NCBI RefSeq assembly: GCF_003610785.1
Contig: NZ_RAQQ01000004.1
Location: 186,001-250,000 of the forward strand
Reading direction: 5' to 3'
DNA: 64,000 nucleotides
DNA from: Micromonospora globbae
GTDB taxonomy: Bacteria; Actinomycetota; Actinomycetes; Mycobacteriales; Micromonosporaceae
The notes below the pieces were generated by a model. It had not been told where the DNA came from and did no database searches. It saw nothing but the letters and a program-made list of their open reading frames with translations. Positions 54,437 to 62,326 of this stretch are shown here, one piece after another; the stretch's first letter is position 1; each line of letters begins with the position of its first letter. The position numbers and the translations under genes are program-made.

Positions 54437-55093
54437 CTAACCGAGCGGCTCGATCGACTGGCCGCCGGGCGCGACCTTCGTCCACAGGTCGGTGATCGAC
54501 AGGTCCAGCTCGGCGAGGAGCCGGCGCAGCAGCGGCAGCGAGAGCCCGATGACCGTGCTCGGGTCGCCCTCGATCCGCTCCACGAACGGGCCGCCCAGCC
54601 CGTCTATCGTGAAGGTGCCCGCCACCGCGAGCGGCTCCCCGGTGGCGACGTACGTGTCGATCTCCTGGTCGGTGACGTCGGCGAAGTGGACGACGGTGGA
54701 GGCGACGGCCTCGGCCCGCCGCCCGGCCGTCGCGTCGATGAGGCAGTGCCCGCTGTGGAGCACGCCGCTGCGGCCGCGCATCCGCTGCCAGCGCCGGGTG
54801 GCGTCCGCGGGGTCGGCCGGCTTGCCGTAGGTCTCGCCCTCGAACTCGAGTACGGAGTCGCAGCCGATCACCAACGTCCGTTCGTCGCCGGCGGGCCGCA
54901 GCCGGGTGAGCACCGCCTGCGCCTTCAGCCGGGCCAGCTCGAGGCAGAGCTCGTCGGCCCGCTCGGTCACCACCAGCGACTCGTCGACGCCGCTGACCAG
55001 CACGTCCGGCTCGATGCCGGCGGCCTGCAGGATCTTGCGGCGGGCGGGGCTCGCCGAGGCGAGCACGAGGCGGAGCGTCGTCTGATCACGCAC
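54437..55093 (-). CDS. maf: Maf family nucleotide pyrophosphatase
   Basis: 218 aa from GTG 55093. Motifs L-V-L-A-S-A-S-P-A-R-R-K-I-L, V-D-E-S, E-L-A-R-L-K-A and V-I-G-C-D-S-V-L are those of the Maf/septum-formation family, which hydrolyse dTTP, UTP or modified nucleotides. A TAACGT hexamer 7 nt before GTG 55093 suggests a leaderless transcript. In mycobacteria and streptomycetes maf follows accE closely. Here the mycosin cassette lies between them. Confidence 0.92.
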   Translation of the reverse strand: MRDQTTLRLVLASASPARRKILQAAGIEPDVLVSGVDESLVVTERADELCLELARLKAQAVLTRLRPAGDERTLVIGCDSVLEFEGETYGKPADPADATRRWQRMRGRSGVLHSGHCLIDATAGRRAEAVASTVVHFADVTDQEIDTYVATGEPLAVAGTFTIDGLGGPFVERIEGDPSTVIGLSLPLLRRLLAELDLSITDLWTKVAPGGQSIEPLG

Positions 55094-55194
55094 CCCGCCG
55101 ACGTTACCGGTTGGCCGCCGTCCCCGAGGACACGTGGTCACCGGTCGCGGATGCTCGCAGGGCGGTGCCGGTGCCTGTGGGCGCGGTCGGGCGC

Positions 55195-55279
55195 GGCGGG
55201 GTGGGGCGCGCAGGGTTGGAGCGCACGGTTGGAGCGCGCGGTTGGAGTGCGCGCGTTAGAGCGCCCGCGTTGGAGCGCG
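55195..55279. repeat. Degenerate ~15-bp tandem repeats
   Basis: Five copies of a GTTGGAGCGCGC-like word spaced about 14-17 bp, with one GTTAGAGCGCCC variant. They lead directly into the palindrome at 55280. Confidence 0.7.
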
Positions 55280-55338
55280 CAACTTCATGGATATTGGTGC
55301 CTCCGACGGGGCACGAGGGGACACTTTCCATGAAGTTG
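55280..55338. terminator. Inverted repeat after the mycosin gene
   Basis: Arms CAACTTCATGGA (55280-55291) and its exact complement (55327-55338); an inner GTGCC/GGCAC pair strengthens it. It lies 16 bp beyond the mycosin stop. Both arms resemble the CCACAAC...GTTGTGG family, so it may be two copies of that element facing each other. Confidence 0.6.
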
Positions 55339-55354
55339 TGGCACGTGGCAGGCG

Positions 55355-56530
55355 TCAGCGGCTGATGCGAGGCGGCGGGGCGTCGCGGCGCCGCCGCCGC
55401 ACGACGATGGTCCAGGTCACGCCCGCTGCCACGATCACGCCGAGCGTCACTAGTCCCCGAACCGTGGCAGCCCGATCGCTGGCCGCCTCATCGCCGGGTG
55501 CCGCCGCCGGAGCGCTCGGACCGTCACCGGCCGGCGCACTCGCCGTCGCCGATTCGAAGCCCAGCGGCGGTACGTCCGCAGTCAGCGCCGCAACAATGTC
55601 GATGACGCCGTAGCCGTACTCGTCGTCACGACCGGGCGGTCCCTTGTCGACAGCCGTGGCGGTCAACCGGTGCACGACTTCCCGTGCCGGCAGGTGCGGG
55701 TACTTCGAGCGGATCAACGCAACCGCCCCAGCGACAATCGCCGTGGCGCTGGACGTCCCTGTTCCCTTGGAGTACTTCCCGTCGTGACTGGTGCTGTAGA
55801 TGTCCACTGCGGGCGCAGCCACATCGAGGAGAGGTCCCGTGACCGATACGGATGCGCGTCGTCCTTGGCGATCGATTCCGCCTACGGCGATTACGCCCTC
55901 CTCAGCCGCGGGATATCGGACGGAAGTGTCTTCGGGTCTGTTACCGGCAGCTGCCACAACGACAACGTCCGCATCGCGTGCATGGGACAACGCTCGCTGT
56001 AGACGCGGACTGGCGCCTGCGACCGCAGAGATACTAATTACGTCGGCTCCGTGGGAGATCGCGAAGTCAATGCTTGAAGCCAAAGCATCCGGACTCCCAG
56101 TCCCATTGTGGGGGCTATCGAATATCGGAAGGATTTTGGCACGTGGCGCCACGCCCAAAGCGCCGCGGCCGTTGGTCCGACCGTGAGCGGCTATGAGGCC
56201 AGCCATTGAGGTGCCGTGGCTGTCTCGATCTCGACGCCCATCCCCACTGCCACCTTCGACCATATCGGCACCGGGTAGAACGTTATTTCGCAGATCGGGA
56301 TGCAAGTCGACCCCTGTATCGGGCACGGCGACGATAACCCCGTCGCCTTCGCTAATGGAGTGGGCTTCATTAATGCGAAGATAGTGCAAGTGCCACTGGT
56401 CCCGCCTGACCCGGACTGCGTCGTCGGTCAAATCTGATTCCGAGGACGGGTTGCTCGAGGCTGAAGCCAAAGGCGTGGGTGCGGTGAGCGATATTACAAC
56501 CGCGAACGCTGCGGAAAGGATTGCTCTCAA
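55355..56530 (-). CDS. Mycosin-type S8 serine protease (type VII secretion-associated)
   Basis: 391 aa from TTG 56530. This start overlaps the upstream stop by 4 bp (TTGA) and opens directly into a signal peptide (A-I-L-S-A-A-F-A-V-V-I-S-L-T-A). The longer frame from ATG 56638 would begin inside the upstream gene with no signal sequence. Catalytic triad: Asp71 (V-P-D-T-G-V-D), His105 (D-S-H-G-T-S-M-A), Ser260 (G-T-S-S-A-T), oxyanion Asn197 (A-A-A-G-N). A C-terminal transmembrane helix followed by R-R-R-R-R-D anchors it, as in MycP. Mycosins stabilise the ESX channel. No eccB, eccC, eccD or eccE is in the window. Codon use is less G/C-rich than its neighbours. Confidence 0.88.
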   Translation of the reverse strand: MRAILSAAFAVVISLTAPTPLASASSNPSSESDLTDDAVRVRRDQWHLHYLRINEAHSISEGDGVIVAVPDTGVDLHPDLRNNVLPGADMVEGGSGDGRRDRDSHGTSMAGLIAAHGRTNGRGALGVAPRAKILPIFDSPHNGTGSPDALASSIDFAISHGADVISISAVAGASPRLQRALSHARDADVVVVAAAGNRPEDTSVRYPAAEEGVIAVGGIDRQGRRASVSVTGPLLDVAAPAVDIYSTSHDGKYSKGTGTSSATAIVAGAVALIRSKYPHLPAREVVHRLTATAVDKGPPGRDDEYGYGVIDIVAALTADVPPLGFESATASAPAGDGPSAPAAAPGDEAASDRAATVRGLVTLGVIVAAGVTWTIVVRRRRRDAPPPRISR

Positions 56531-57891
56531 CGCGTCAAGCCGATGGCTGGGCCGGGGTCTATGGGTCCTTCCTGGTCTGGAGGGAGGACAACTGGCGGTA
56601 CGCCTCGGTCTGTCTCCCAAGGCTGATCCGGATCCCATCGGCGATGCCGTCCATCCGAGTCCTGGCCGTTCGGCCGATTAGGCAACATCTGCGGCGAACC
56701 ACCGACTGGCGGTACCCCGGAGTTCACCCTGCCGCCACCCGGGCGTGATCCGGCGGCGCCGGCCGGCGCTGTGCCGGCTCCGCCCCCGCCGATTACACCG
56801 CCGATCGGGTTTACGTGACGTGGTTGGCTGGCCCTATTCGCTGGATCGCTCGTAGTCGTTCCGGGGGTGGTCCCGATGACTTCACCATGCGGTGTTGCGC
56901 GCGGTTGTGCTGAGGGGCCCACGCTAGGTGTGGCTGGTCCTCCCCGAGATAGCCCGGCTGGTCTTCTATTCGACTCAGGTGTCGTCCTCGGCAGGGATGA
57001 CCACACTGCCGAGTTAGATGGGAGTGCGCCTGAAGTTGGGGTGCCCGCAGCAGAAGCGGTCACGGGCGCCTGCGGTGCGACGGGCGTGGGACTAGCAAGT
57101 CCAGATCCCGCCGACAGCGCTGGCCCGCTGGTCGCGACGCCCCCTAGAACCGGCCCGCTTGTAAATGAGGCCGGTGCAGCTGCGAACTCTTTGCCAGGAC
57201 CGGAAAGCCTCCCAGGCGGAGGCGCGTCGTTGGGCAGCGGTACCGGGATGATCCCTGGGACTATGGGAGGCGCGTCAGACGCATACACATCAGGATCCGT
57301 TGGCTGTCGGGTCGTTTTGGGCGGTGGCGGGGGCTGGCGGAGTGTTACTTGGGCTTGCTGGAGTTCGCTGCTGAGGCCGTACATGATGCCGCGCGCCTGG
57401 ACGTTCAGCTGCTCCAGGTCGGCGTCCGTCACCGGACGGTCGGGTACGCGGCTGCCCATGGCGGCCTTCGGGTCGGCCGCGGTCGCCTCGTACGCCTGCT
57501 TCTGCTGGAGCTTGGCCGCGTACTCCTCGTGGATCGTCTTGAGACGGGCCCGGGTGCCGCTGATGGCCTGGGTGGCGGCGGCGAGCGCGGTGTAGTTCGC
57601 GGCGGCGGCGTCGTGGGTGCGGCGCACCTTGTCGATCAGCTCGTCGAGTTCGGCGAGGTACGCGCGGGCGGCGGCGTTGGTGGCCGGGGGCCACGCTTCG
57701 GCGAGGCCGCGCCGGTACTCCCGGAGGCGGCTCAGGTGGGTCTGTGCCAGGTCGCAGATCTTCCGCCAGCCGGCGACCTGCTTCCAGTGGTTCGTGGTGT
57801 CGTGGTCCTGGAGGCAGGCCCACATGCTGTTCACGTCCATCCGGTGCCAGTCGGTGAGGCCGGACGTGCGGCCGCTGCCCCGCTCGATCAC
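56527..57891 (-). CDS. Probable type VII secretion substrate/partner with WXG-like helices and Pro-rich tail
   Basis: 454 aa from GTG 57891, overlapping the upstream stop by 4 bp (GTGA). Residues ~10-160 are helical with conserved Trp residues (W-H-R-M-D, S-M-W-A-C-L-Q-D-H-D, H-W-K-Q-V-A-G-W, L-A-E-A-W-P-P) and heptad-like spacing, like WXG100/PPE-type proteins. Residues ~200-454 are Pro/Gly/Ser/Thr-rich, without fold. The second half of the gene is less G/C-rich than typical genes here. Placement directly before a mycosin gene supports export by, or a role in, a type VII system. I do not recognise a named family. Confidence 0.65.
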   Translation of the reverse strand: MIERGSGRTSGLTDWHRMDVNSMWACLQDHDTTNHWKQVAGWRKICDLAQTHLSRLREYRRGLAEAWPPATNAAARAYLAELDELIDKVRRTHDAAAANYTALAAATQAISGTRARLKTIHEEYAAKLQQKQAYEATAADPKAAMGSRVPDRPVTDADLEQLNVQARGIMYGLSSELQQAQVTLRQPPPPPKTTRQPTDPDVYASDAPPIVPGIIPVPLPNDAPPPGRLSGPGKEFAAAPASFTSGPVLGGVATSGPALSAGSGLASPTPVAPQAPVTASAAGTPTSGALPSNSAVWSSLPRTTPESNRRPAGLSRGGPATPSVGPSAQPRATPHGEVIGTTPGTTTSDPANRASQPRHVNPIGGVIGGGGAGTAPAGAAGSRPGGGRVNSGVPPVGGSPQMLPNRPNGQDSDGRHRRWDPDQPWETDRGVPPVVLPPDQEGPIDPGPAIGLTR

Positions 57892-58346
57892 GGCAGCACC
57901 ACCGGCCCGGCGTCGGGACCGGTGGGATCCCGCAGCACCACGGACGGTGGACCGGCGGGCGTGGCCGTGCCGGGACTCGCGAGGGCCTGCTCGACGTCGA
58001 CGATCCGGGCGGCGGAGAAGGCGTCGCTGCCGGCGTACCGGTCGGCGACGGTGCCCGCCGCTGCCGCCAGGCGACCGGTGGCCCCGCAGACACCCCACAC
58101 CATGTCGACGCTCGCCTGCTGCGTCTCGTGGTGCGCCTGCAGGAAGTGGACGAGCTCGATGAAGGCGTCACACGGGTTGGGTAGGGGAGCCGTGACGTCC
58201 TCGGCGATGTACGACAGGTGGGGCGCGTAGTGGCGTTCCACCTCGGCCGCGAGCCGGTCGGCGAACTCCCGCAGCTGGCGGATGTCGGCGTCGATGCTTC
58301 CGTAGCCGTTCAACCACGCCGCAGGGCGGTCCTCCTCGGGGATCAT
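57888..58346 (-). CDS. Small helical protein, first gene of the mycosin cassette
   Basis: 152 aa from ATG 58346, with GGGAGGG just upstream; ATG 58358 is an alternative. Mostly helical: S-I-D-A-D-I-R-Q-L-R-E-F-A-D-R-L-A-A-E-V-E, then F-I-E-L-V-H-F-L-Q-A-H-H-E-T-Q-Q-A-S and A-A-G-T-V-A-D-R-Y-A. The size and helix-turn-helix build resemble ESX-family (WXG100-like) small proteins, but no W-x-G is present. Translation is coupled to the next gene by a GTGA overlap. Function unknown. Confidence 0.65.
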   Translation of the reverse strand: MIPEEDRPAAWLNGYGSIDADIRQLREFADRLAAEVERHYAPHLSYIAEDVTAPLPNPCDAFIELVHFLQAHHETQQASVDMVWGVCGATGRLAAAAGTVADRYAGSDAFSAARIVDVEQALASPGTATPAGPPSVVLRDPTGPDAGPVVLP

Positions 58347-58517
58347 CGACCCTCCCATTCCGTCACCGCACCATCTCCCTGAGTGAGGTTAACGGCTACC
58401 GCCGACACCGGCAGCCCCCGAAACGACGAGACGCGGGGACGCCGCCGACCGCGACAGGCCGACGAGGGAACGGGCCAGGCGAGTGACGAGGGAACGGGCC
58501 AGGCGAGTGTGGGTGCC

Positions 58518-58730
58518 TCAGCGGGGCAGGCCGGACGCGCGCCAGGCGCCGGGGCCGGGCACCGCGCCGACGCCGGCCGGTCGCGCGCTGCGCGCCCACG
58601 CCGACGTCGTGACGGGGGCGGGCGCGACGGCCGGCCGGGTACGGACGGCGAACACGCCCACCAGCGCGGCCAGTTCCTCCGCGGTGGGGACCCCGCGCAC
58701 GACCCGGAACAGCGGCTCTTCGGCAGACAT
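58518..58730 (-). CDS. accE: Acyl-CoA carboxylase epsilon subunit
   Basis: 70 aa. The family pattern is clear: R-V-V-R-G-V-P-T-A-E-E-L-A-A-L-V near the N-terminus and S-A-W-A-R-S-A-R, then P-G-P-G-A-W-R-A-S-G-L at the C-terminus. AccE is the small subunit that stabilises actinobacterial acyl-CoA carboxylase complexes and normally sits next to the carboxyltransferase (beta) gene. No beta subunit gene is adjacent: the upstream neighbour is a divergent kinase gene, and 171 bp downstream the mycosin cassette begins. So accE is here separated from its usual partners. Confidence 0.88.
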   Translation of the reverse strand: MSAEEPLFRVVRGVPTAEELAALVGVFAVRTRPAVAPAPVTTSAWARSARPAGVGAVPGPGAWRASGLPR

Positions 58731-58822
58731 GCGACCAGCGTACGCGCCGGGGAACTTGACCTTCGCCGCAGTGTGGCGTGCCGGCGGTGTGCCTGTCGGC
58801 GTCGCCGGGTACCGTCTCTGCG

Positions 58823-60985
58823 ATGTCGAACGCGCTTCCCCAACTCGTCGCCGACCGGTACCGGCTCATCTCGCCGCTCGGTCAGGGCGGCATGGGTCGG
58901 GTGTGGAAGGCGCGCGACGAGGTGCTGCACCGCGACGTGGCGATCAAGGAACTGGTCCCGCCGCCCAGCCTCACCGACGACGAACGCCGCGAGATGCGGG
59001 AGCGGTCGCTGCGGGAGGCGCGCGCGATCGCCCGCCTCAACCACATCAACGTCGTCCGCATCTTCGACGTGCTGCGCACCGACGGCGATCCGTGGATCGT
59101 CATGGAGTACGTCCCGTCGAAGTCGTTACAGGACACCATCGCGGAGTCCGGTCCGGTGTCACCGGCCCGCGCCGTCGAGATCGGGCTCGGTGTGCTCGGC
59201 GCGTTGAAGGCGGCGCACCGGGCGGGCGTGATGCACCGCGACGTCAAGCCGGGCAACGTGCTCCTCGGCCACGACGGCCGGGTCGTGCTTACCGACTTCG
59301 GCCTCGCCACCATCCCCGGCGACCCGAACGTCACCCGTACCGGCATGGTGCTCGGCTCGCCGGCGTACATCGCGCCGGAGCGGGCGCGCGACGGCACGGC
59401 CGGGCCGGAGGCCGACCTCTGGTCGCTGGGCGCCACCCTCTACGCGGCGGTGGAGGGCAAGTCGCCGTACGCCCGGCCGTCGGCGATCGCCACCCTGGCG
59501 GCGCTCGCCACGGAACCGTTGCCGCCGCCGAAGAACGCCGGTCCGCTGAAGCCGGTGCTGCAGGGCCTGCTCCGCAAGGACCCGAGCGAGCGCATCACCG
59601 CCGAGGTGGCCGAGCGCATGCTGCGCCGCGCCAGCGGCCGGCGGGCCCGCGGCATCTCCCTGCTCGACGGCGTACGCCGGCCGGGGCCGAACGGTCCGCG
59701 CGTGCCGCGACCCACCGTGGTGCCGGCCCCGCGCCCGGCCGAGCGGGCCCAGCCGCCAGCGGCCCCACCGGCCCCTCGGACGCCGCCGGCTCCGGCGAGC
59801 CCCGCGGCGGACGCCACCGCGAAGATGCCCGCCGGTACGGACGCCGCGCCCACCGCGAAGGTGGACCGTCGGGGCCTGACGTCGGACGCCGAGCCGACGA
59901 GGAAGGTCGACCGCCCGTCGTCCACCTCGGACGCCGACCCGACGACGAAGGTCGACCCGCCGACGGGGGTGGGGGACACCGACGCCACGACGGCCGACCC
60001 GGCGCGGGCCGGGTCCGGCGAGGCCGACCGACCGGCCGGGGCGTTGGACGCCGACCGTCCGGCAGCGGACGCCGACGCCACGGCGAAGGTGGACGTCCCG
60101 GCGAAGGCCGGCGGCAAGAAGGACACGGCGGAACCGGCCGACGAGCGGCGGACGGGGGAGGGCGCTCCCGCGTTCCGGCCGGTCACCCCGACCTCCGTGC
60201 TGCCGGGCCTCGCCGCCGGTGGGACGGCCACCGGGTCCGACCGGCCGTCGGGGCGGGCGTCGATCCCGGCGATCTTCGGTACGTCGCCCGAGCGCAGGCG
60301 GCGCAACCTGCTGGTCGGCGCGCTGGTCGTCGTACTCCTGCTGGGCCTCGCGGTGATCGTGCCGCTGCTGACCAGCGGCGACGACCCCGAGGGCGCCGAC
60401 CCTCGCCAGGCCGGCAACACCAACACGGCCGCGCCGACCGCACCGCAGACCTCCGCACCGGCCCCACCGCCCCCGACCAGTGCCGCGCCGAGCGCCACGG
60501 CCAGTCCAACCCCGACGGCCTCGCCGACGGACACCAGCGCGCTGCCGGCCGGCTGGCGGATGCACCGGGACCCTGCCGGTTTCGCACTGCCGATTCCGGA
60601 GGGCTGGCGACGATCGGCGAACGGCAGCTCTGTGATCTTCACCGACCCGAACGGGGTGGGAGAGCTGCTCATCCAGTGGACCGATCATCCGAAGAAGGAT
60701 GCGTACGCCGACTGGAAGGCGCAGGAGCCGTACCGGAAGGGGATCGTCAGGAACTACCAGTACCTGAGCATCGAGCGGTGCGACTACTACCGCACGTGCG
60801 CGGACTGGGACTGGTTGGAGACGCGGGACGGCACCCGGATCCACGTGCGGAACCGGGGCTTCGTGACCGCCAGCAACCGGGGCTACGCGATCCGGTGGGA
60901 GGTCGCGGCCAACGAGTGGGAGGCCAACCTCCCCCACTTCGACCTGATCACCAAGCGGTTCGTGCCGGACCGCGTCGACCGGTAG
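58823..60985 (+). CDS. Transmembrane Ser/Thr protein kinase with exported C-terminal domain
   Basis: 720 aa from ATG 58823 (TACCGT 7 nt upstream, probably leaderless). Kinase domain ~12-270: G-Q-G-G-M-G-R-V-W, V-A-I-K-E, M-H-R-D-V-K-P-G-N, L-T-D-F-G-L-A, G-S-P-A-Y-I-A-P-E. The cytosolic linker (~280-490) is disordered and carries five T-x-K-(V/M) units (ATAKM, PTAKV, PTRKV, PTTKV, ATAKV). One transmembrane helix lies at ~495-517, then a Thr/Pro/Ser stalk and a compact outer domain of ~140 residues with two Cys (E-R-C-D-Y-Y, R-T-C-A-D-W). It has the same plan as the kinase at 24.9-26.9 kb. Confidence 0.9.
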   Translation: MSNALPQLVADRYRLISPLGQGGMGRVWKARDEVLHRDVAIKELVPPPSLTDDERREMRERSLREARAIARLNHINVVRIFDVLRTDGDPWIVMEYVPSKSLQDTIAESGPVSPARAVEIGLGVLGALKAAHRAGVMHRDVKPGNVLLGHDGRVVLTDFGLATIPGDPNVTRTGMVLGSPAYIAPERARDGTAGPEADLWSLGATLYAAVEGKSPYARPSAIATLAALATEPLPPPKNAGPLKPVLQGLLRKDPSERITAEVAERMLRRASGRRARGISLLDGVRRPGPNGPRVPRPTVVPAPRPAERAQPPAAPPAPRTPPAPASPAADATAKMPAGTDAAPTAKVDRRGLTSDAEPTRKVDRPSSTSDADPTTKVDPPTGVGDTDATTADPARAGSGEADRPAGALDADRPAADADATAKVDVPAKAGGKKDTAEPADERRTGEGAPAFRPVTPTSVLPGLAAGGTATGSDRPSGRASIPAIFGTSPERRRRNLLVGALVVVLLLGLAVIVPLLTSGDDPEGADPRQAGNTNTAAPTAPQTSAPAPPPPTSAAPSATASPTPTASPTDTSALPAGWRMHRDPAGFALPIPEGWRRSANGSSVIFTDPNGVGELLIQWTDHPKKDAYADWKAQEPYRKGIVRNYQYLSIERCDYYRTCADWDWLETRDGTRIHVRNRGFVTASNRGYAIRWEVAANEWEANLPHFDLITKRFVPDRVDR

Positions 60986-61066
60986 GTCCCACCACTGCGA
61001 ATGTCGTTCGCATGGCCTTCCGTCGTGCGGGGTATCTGTACCCCCGACGACGGAAGGAGGGACGAC

Positions 61067-61306
61067 ATGGGTTGCCGACGGAGGGACAGCCGGCCGCGGG
61101 TGGCGCTGTGGATGCTCGTCGCGCTCGGCGACGCGGTCCTGCTCCTGGCCAGCGTCGGCGTGCCGGCGCTCATGGCGCTGCTCACGGTCGTGACCGTCAC
61201 CGTCGCCGGAGCGGGGGCCTGGCTGGTGAGCCGGCGCGGCGCCCTCGCCCGCGAGGACTCGATGCCCGCCCGTGTCGCGGTGCCGTTCGACCGACGCCGG
61301 GCCTGA
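61067..61306 (+). CDS. Small membrane protein
   Basis: 79 aa from ATG 61067, with AGGAGG 6 nt upstream (61055-61060). After an Arg-rich start come two hydrophobic segments (A-L-W-M-L-V-A-L-G-D-A-V-L-L-L-A-S-V and A-L-M-A-L-L-T-V-V-T-V-T-V-A-G-A-G), then a basic tail. No known family recognised. The strong ribosome site and a hairpin right after it support a real gene. Confidence 0.7.
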   Translation: MGCRRRDSRPRVALWMLVALGDAVLLLASVGVPALMALLTVVTVTVAGAGAWLVSRRGALAREDSMPARVAVPFDRRRA

Positions 61307-61320
61307 CCCGACAGACAGCC

Positions 61321-61356
61321 GTGGCGGCAGCCGGAACAGGTCCGCGCTGCCGCCAC
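61321..61356. terminator. Bidirectional hairpin terminator
   Basis: Perfect 11-bp arms GTGGCGGCAGC / GCTGCCGCCAC with a 14-nt loop, in the 75 bp between convergent genes. Confidence 0.75.
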
Positions 61357-61381
61357 CTGCCTCCCCAGGCGGATCGGCGGA

Positions 61382-62137
61382 TCAGGCCGTGTTGTTGGCC
61401 AGCGCGATCAGCCGGGAGCGGTCACCGTTCCAGTAGTTGCGGTCGACGGCGCCGCTGATGCCGGGAACGCTGCCGCTGCTCGTGTACTGCCAGAAGCTCC
61501 AGAACGGCGCGCCGGCGGGCAGGGTGCCGGGCGTGCTGGCCCAGCGGGCGAGCCACAGCGGGTGGTTGCCCCACGGCCCGGTCCAGCTGCCGGTGCACTG
61601 GTTCCAGAAGCTCGTGGTGGTGTAGATGACGGCGTAGCGGCCGGTGCGCGACCGGTAGGTGTTGAGGAAGTCCTGCACCCAGTTGCGCATGGCGGTGGTG
61701 CTGAGGCCGTAGCAGTAGCCGCCGCTGTAGGGGTTGGCCTCCAGGTCCAGGGCCGCGGGAAGGGTACGGCTGTCCGCCGACCAGGCCCCGCCGTTGGACG
61801 CGAGGTAGTTGGCCTGGACGGCGCCGGAGGAGATGTTCGGCCGGGCGAAGTGGTACGCCCCGCGGATGACGCCGGCGTAGTAGGCGTTCGTGTAGTTGGC
61901 GTTGAAGTTCGGGTCCTTGTAGCTCGTGCCCTCGGTGGCCTTGATGAAGGCGAACTCGATGCCGGCGTTGCGGACGCTGGTCCAGTTGATGCTGCCCTGG
62001 TAGCGGGAGACGTCGATGCCCGCCACGGTGGCGGCGGCGGCCGGGACGGCGGTGGCGACGAGCGCGGCGGCCGCGGTGGCGACGACGGTGAGGCCGGCCG
62101 CGAGGAACCGACGCAGTGGTGATCTGGTACGGGACAT
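61382..62137 (-). CDS. Secreted GH25 lysozyme (muramidase)
   Basis: 251 aa from ATG 62137, with GGAGG 5 nt upstream; longer in-frame starts lack a ribosome site. A signal peptide with twin-Arg-like start (R-S-P-L-R-R-F-L-A-A-G-L) ends near A-V-P-A-A-A-A. The GH25 barrel follows: V-A-G-I-D-V-S-R-Y-Q-G-S-I-N-W with the catalytic Asp, F-A-F-I-K-A-T-E-G, Y-H-F-A-R, A-A-L-D-L-E-A-N with the catalytic Asp-x-Glu, and a C-terminal W-Q-Y motif. It cleaves the MurNAc-GlcNAc bond of peptidoglycan outside the cell. No separate wall-binding domain is present. Confidence 0.94.
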   Translation of the reverse strand: MSRTRSPLRRFLAAGLTVVATAAAALVATAVPAAAATVAGIDVSRYQGSINWTSVRNAGIEFAFIKATEGTSYKDPNFNANYTNAYYAGVIRGAYHFARPNISSGAVQANYLASNGGAWSADSRTLPAALDLEANPYSGGYCYGLSTTAMRNWVQDFLNTYRSRTGRYAVIYTTTSFWNQCTGSWTGPWGNHPLWLARWASTPGTLPAGAPFWSFWQYTSSGSVPGISGAVDRNYWNGDRSRLIALANNTA

Positions 62138-62326
62138 GGGTGCCTCCAAGGAGCCTATCGATTGATGGAAATCTTTGGAGGTAACCACCCAAGATCGCAA
62201 GGGGATCAAAAGAAACTTTCATTGGCGGTGGGGTGGACAGCCGTACGCTGGACGGCCCGTACCCGGCGTACCACGCTGGGTCACGGAGTCGGTCTCCGGC
62301 TCGACGTGCCGGTAGGCTCGCGCCCC

